A stretch of DNA of 22,938 nt from CAZZKF01 sp964654995. Lineage in GTDB: Bacteria; Pseudomonadota; Alphaproteobacteria; CAZZKF01. The stretch spans positions 1 to 22,938 of the forward strand of contig CAZZKF010000039.1 in NCBI GenBank assembly GCA_964654995.1, read 5' to 3'. The position numbers and the translations under genes were made by a program. Positions 22,906 through 22,938 of this stretch are shown piece after piece (the stretch's first letter is position 1; every line of letters begins with the position of its first letter). Below the pieces are notes generated by a model. That model saw nothing but the letters and a program-made list of their open reading frames with translations, made no database searches and was not told the DNA's origin.

Positions 22906-22938
22906 CTACTCGATGATTTTGGTGACGACGCCGGCGCC
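22906..22938 (-). CDS. tuf: Elongation factor Tu, last 10 codons (5' part outside window)
   Basis: The minus strand encodes GAGVVTKIIE followed by TAG. This is the canonical EF-Tu C-terminus. Only 33 nt are in the window. Its position directly before rpsJ fits the str-S10 arrangement (rpsL-rpsG-fusA-tuf-rpsJ) common in proteobacteria. The remainder of the gene cannot be seen. Confidence 0.85.
   Translation of the reverse strand, partial: GAGVVTKIIE

Overview
The window is GC-rich chromosomal DNA from a bacterium, almost certainly an alphaproteobacterium. The evidence is an ATP12-type F1-ATPase assembly chaperone (a family of mitochondria and alphaproteobacteria), adenylate kinase placed between secY and rpsM, no rpmJ in the ribosomal cluster, long charged tails on L3, L15 and L17, and the gene order rplQ-degP-rarA-rluC-HAD-ATP12. 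The order within the class cannot be fixed by reading alone; a Rhodospirillales-like lineage is a reasonable guess. All genes are on the minus strand except one bicupin gene, so transcription runs from the right end of the window to the left.

Right part (about 8.7-22.9 kb): a complete, uninterrupted S10-spc-alpha ribosomal superoperon. In transcription order it reads: 3' end of tuf, rpsJ, rplC, rplD, rplW, rplB, rpsS, rplV, rpsC, rplP, rpmC, rpsQ, rplN, rplX, rplE, rpsN, rpsH, rplF, rplR, rpsE, rpmD, rplO, secY, adk, rpsM, rpsK, rpoA, rplQ. Junctions are very tight, with ATGA, TAATG, TGATG and TAGTG overlaps. The alpha section (rpsM-rpsK-rpoA-rplQ) has its own promoter with perfect TTGACA and TATAAT hexamers 16 nt apart in the adk-rpsM gap. 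A 9-bp stem-loop just after rplQ probably ends the unit.

Middle part (about 4.9-8.7 kb): a tightly packed degP-like periplasmic protease, rarA/mgsA and rluC-type pseudouridine synthase. Next comes the only plus-strand gene, a bicupin of unknown substrate, whose 3' end overlaps rluC by 25 bp.

Left part (1-4.2 kb): an HAD phosphatase gene overlapping the ATP12 gene by 20 nt, then a propionyl-CoA carboxylase pair: pccB complete, and pccA cut by the window edge after 328 residues.

No stretch longer than about 150 bp lacks a gene. I see no tRNA, rRNA, CRISPR array, insertion sequence or phage remnant. I did not find a new multi-gene system; the window is mostly core housekeeping DNA. The points worth a second look are the consensus promoter before rpsM, a set of structured stem-loops in the few real intergenic gaps (the two-tier one between rpsK and rpoA is best), the isolated bicupin gene, and a Shine-Dalgarno sequence buried in a palindrome before rplW.
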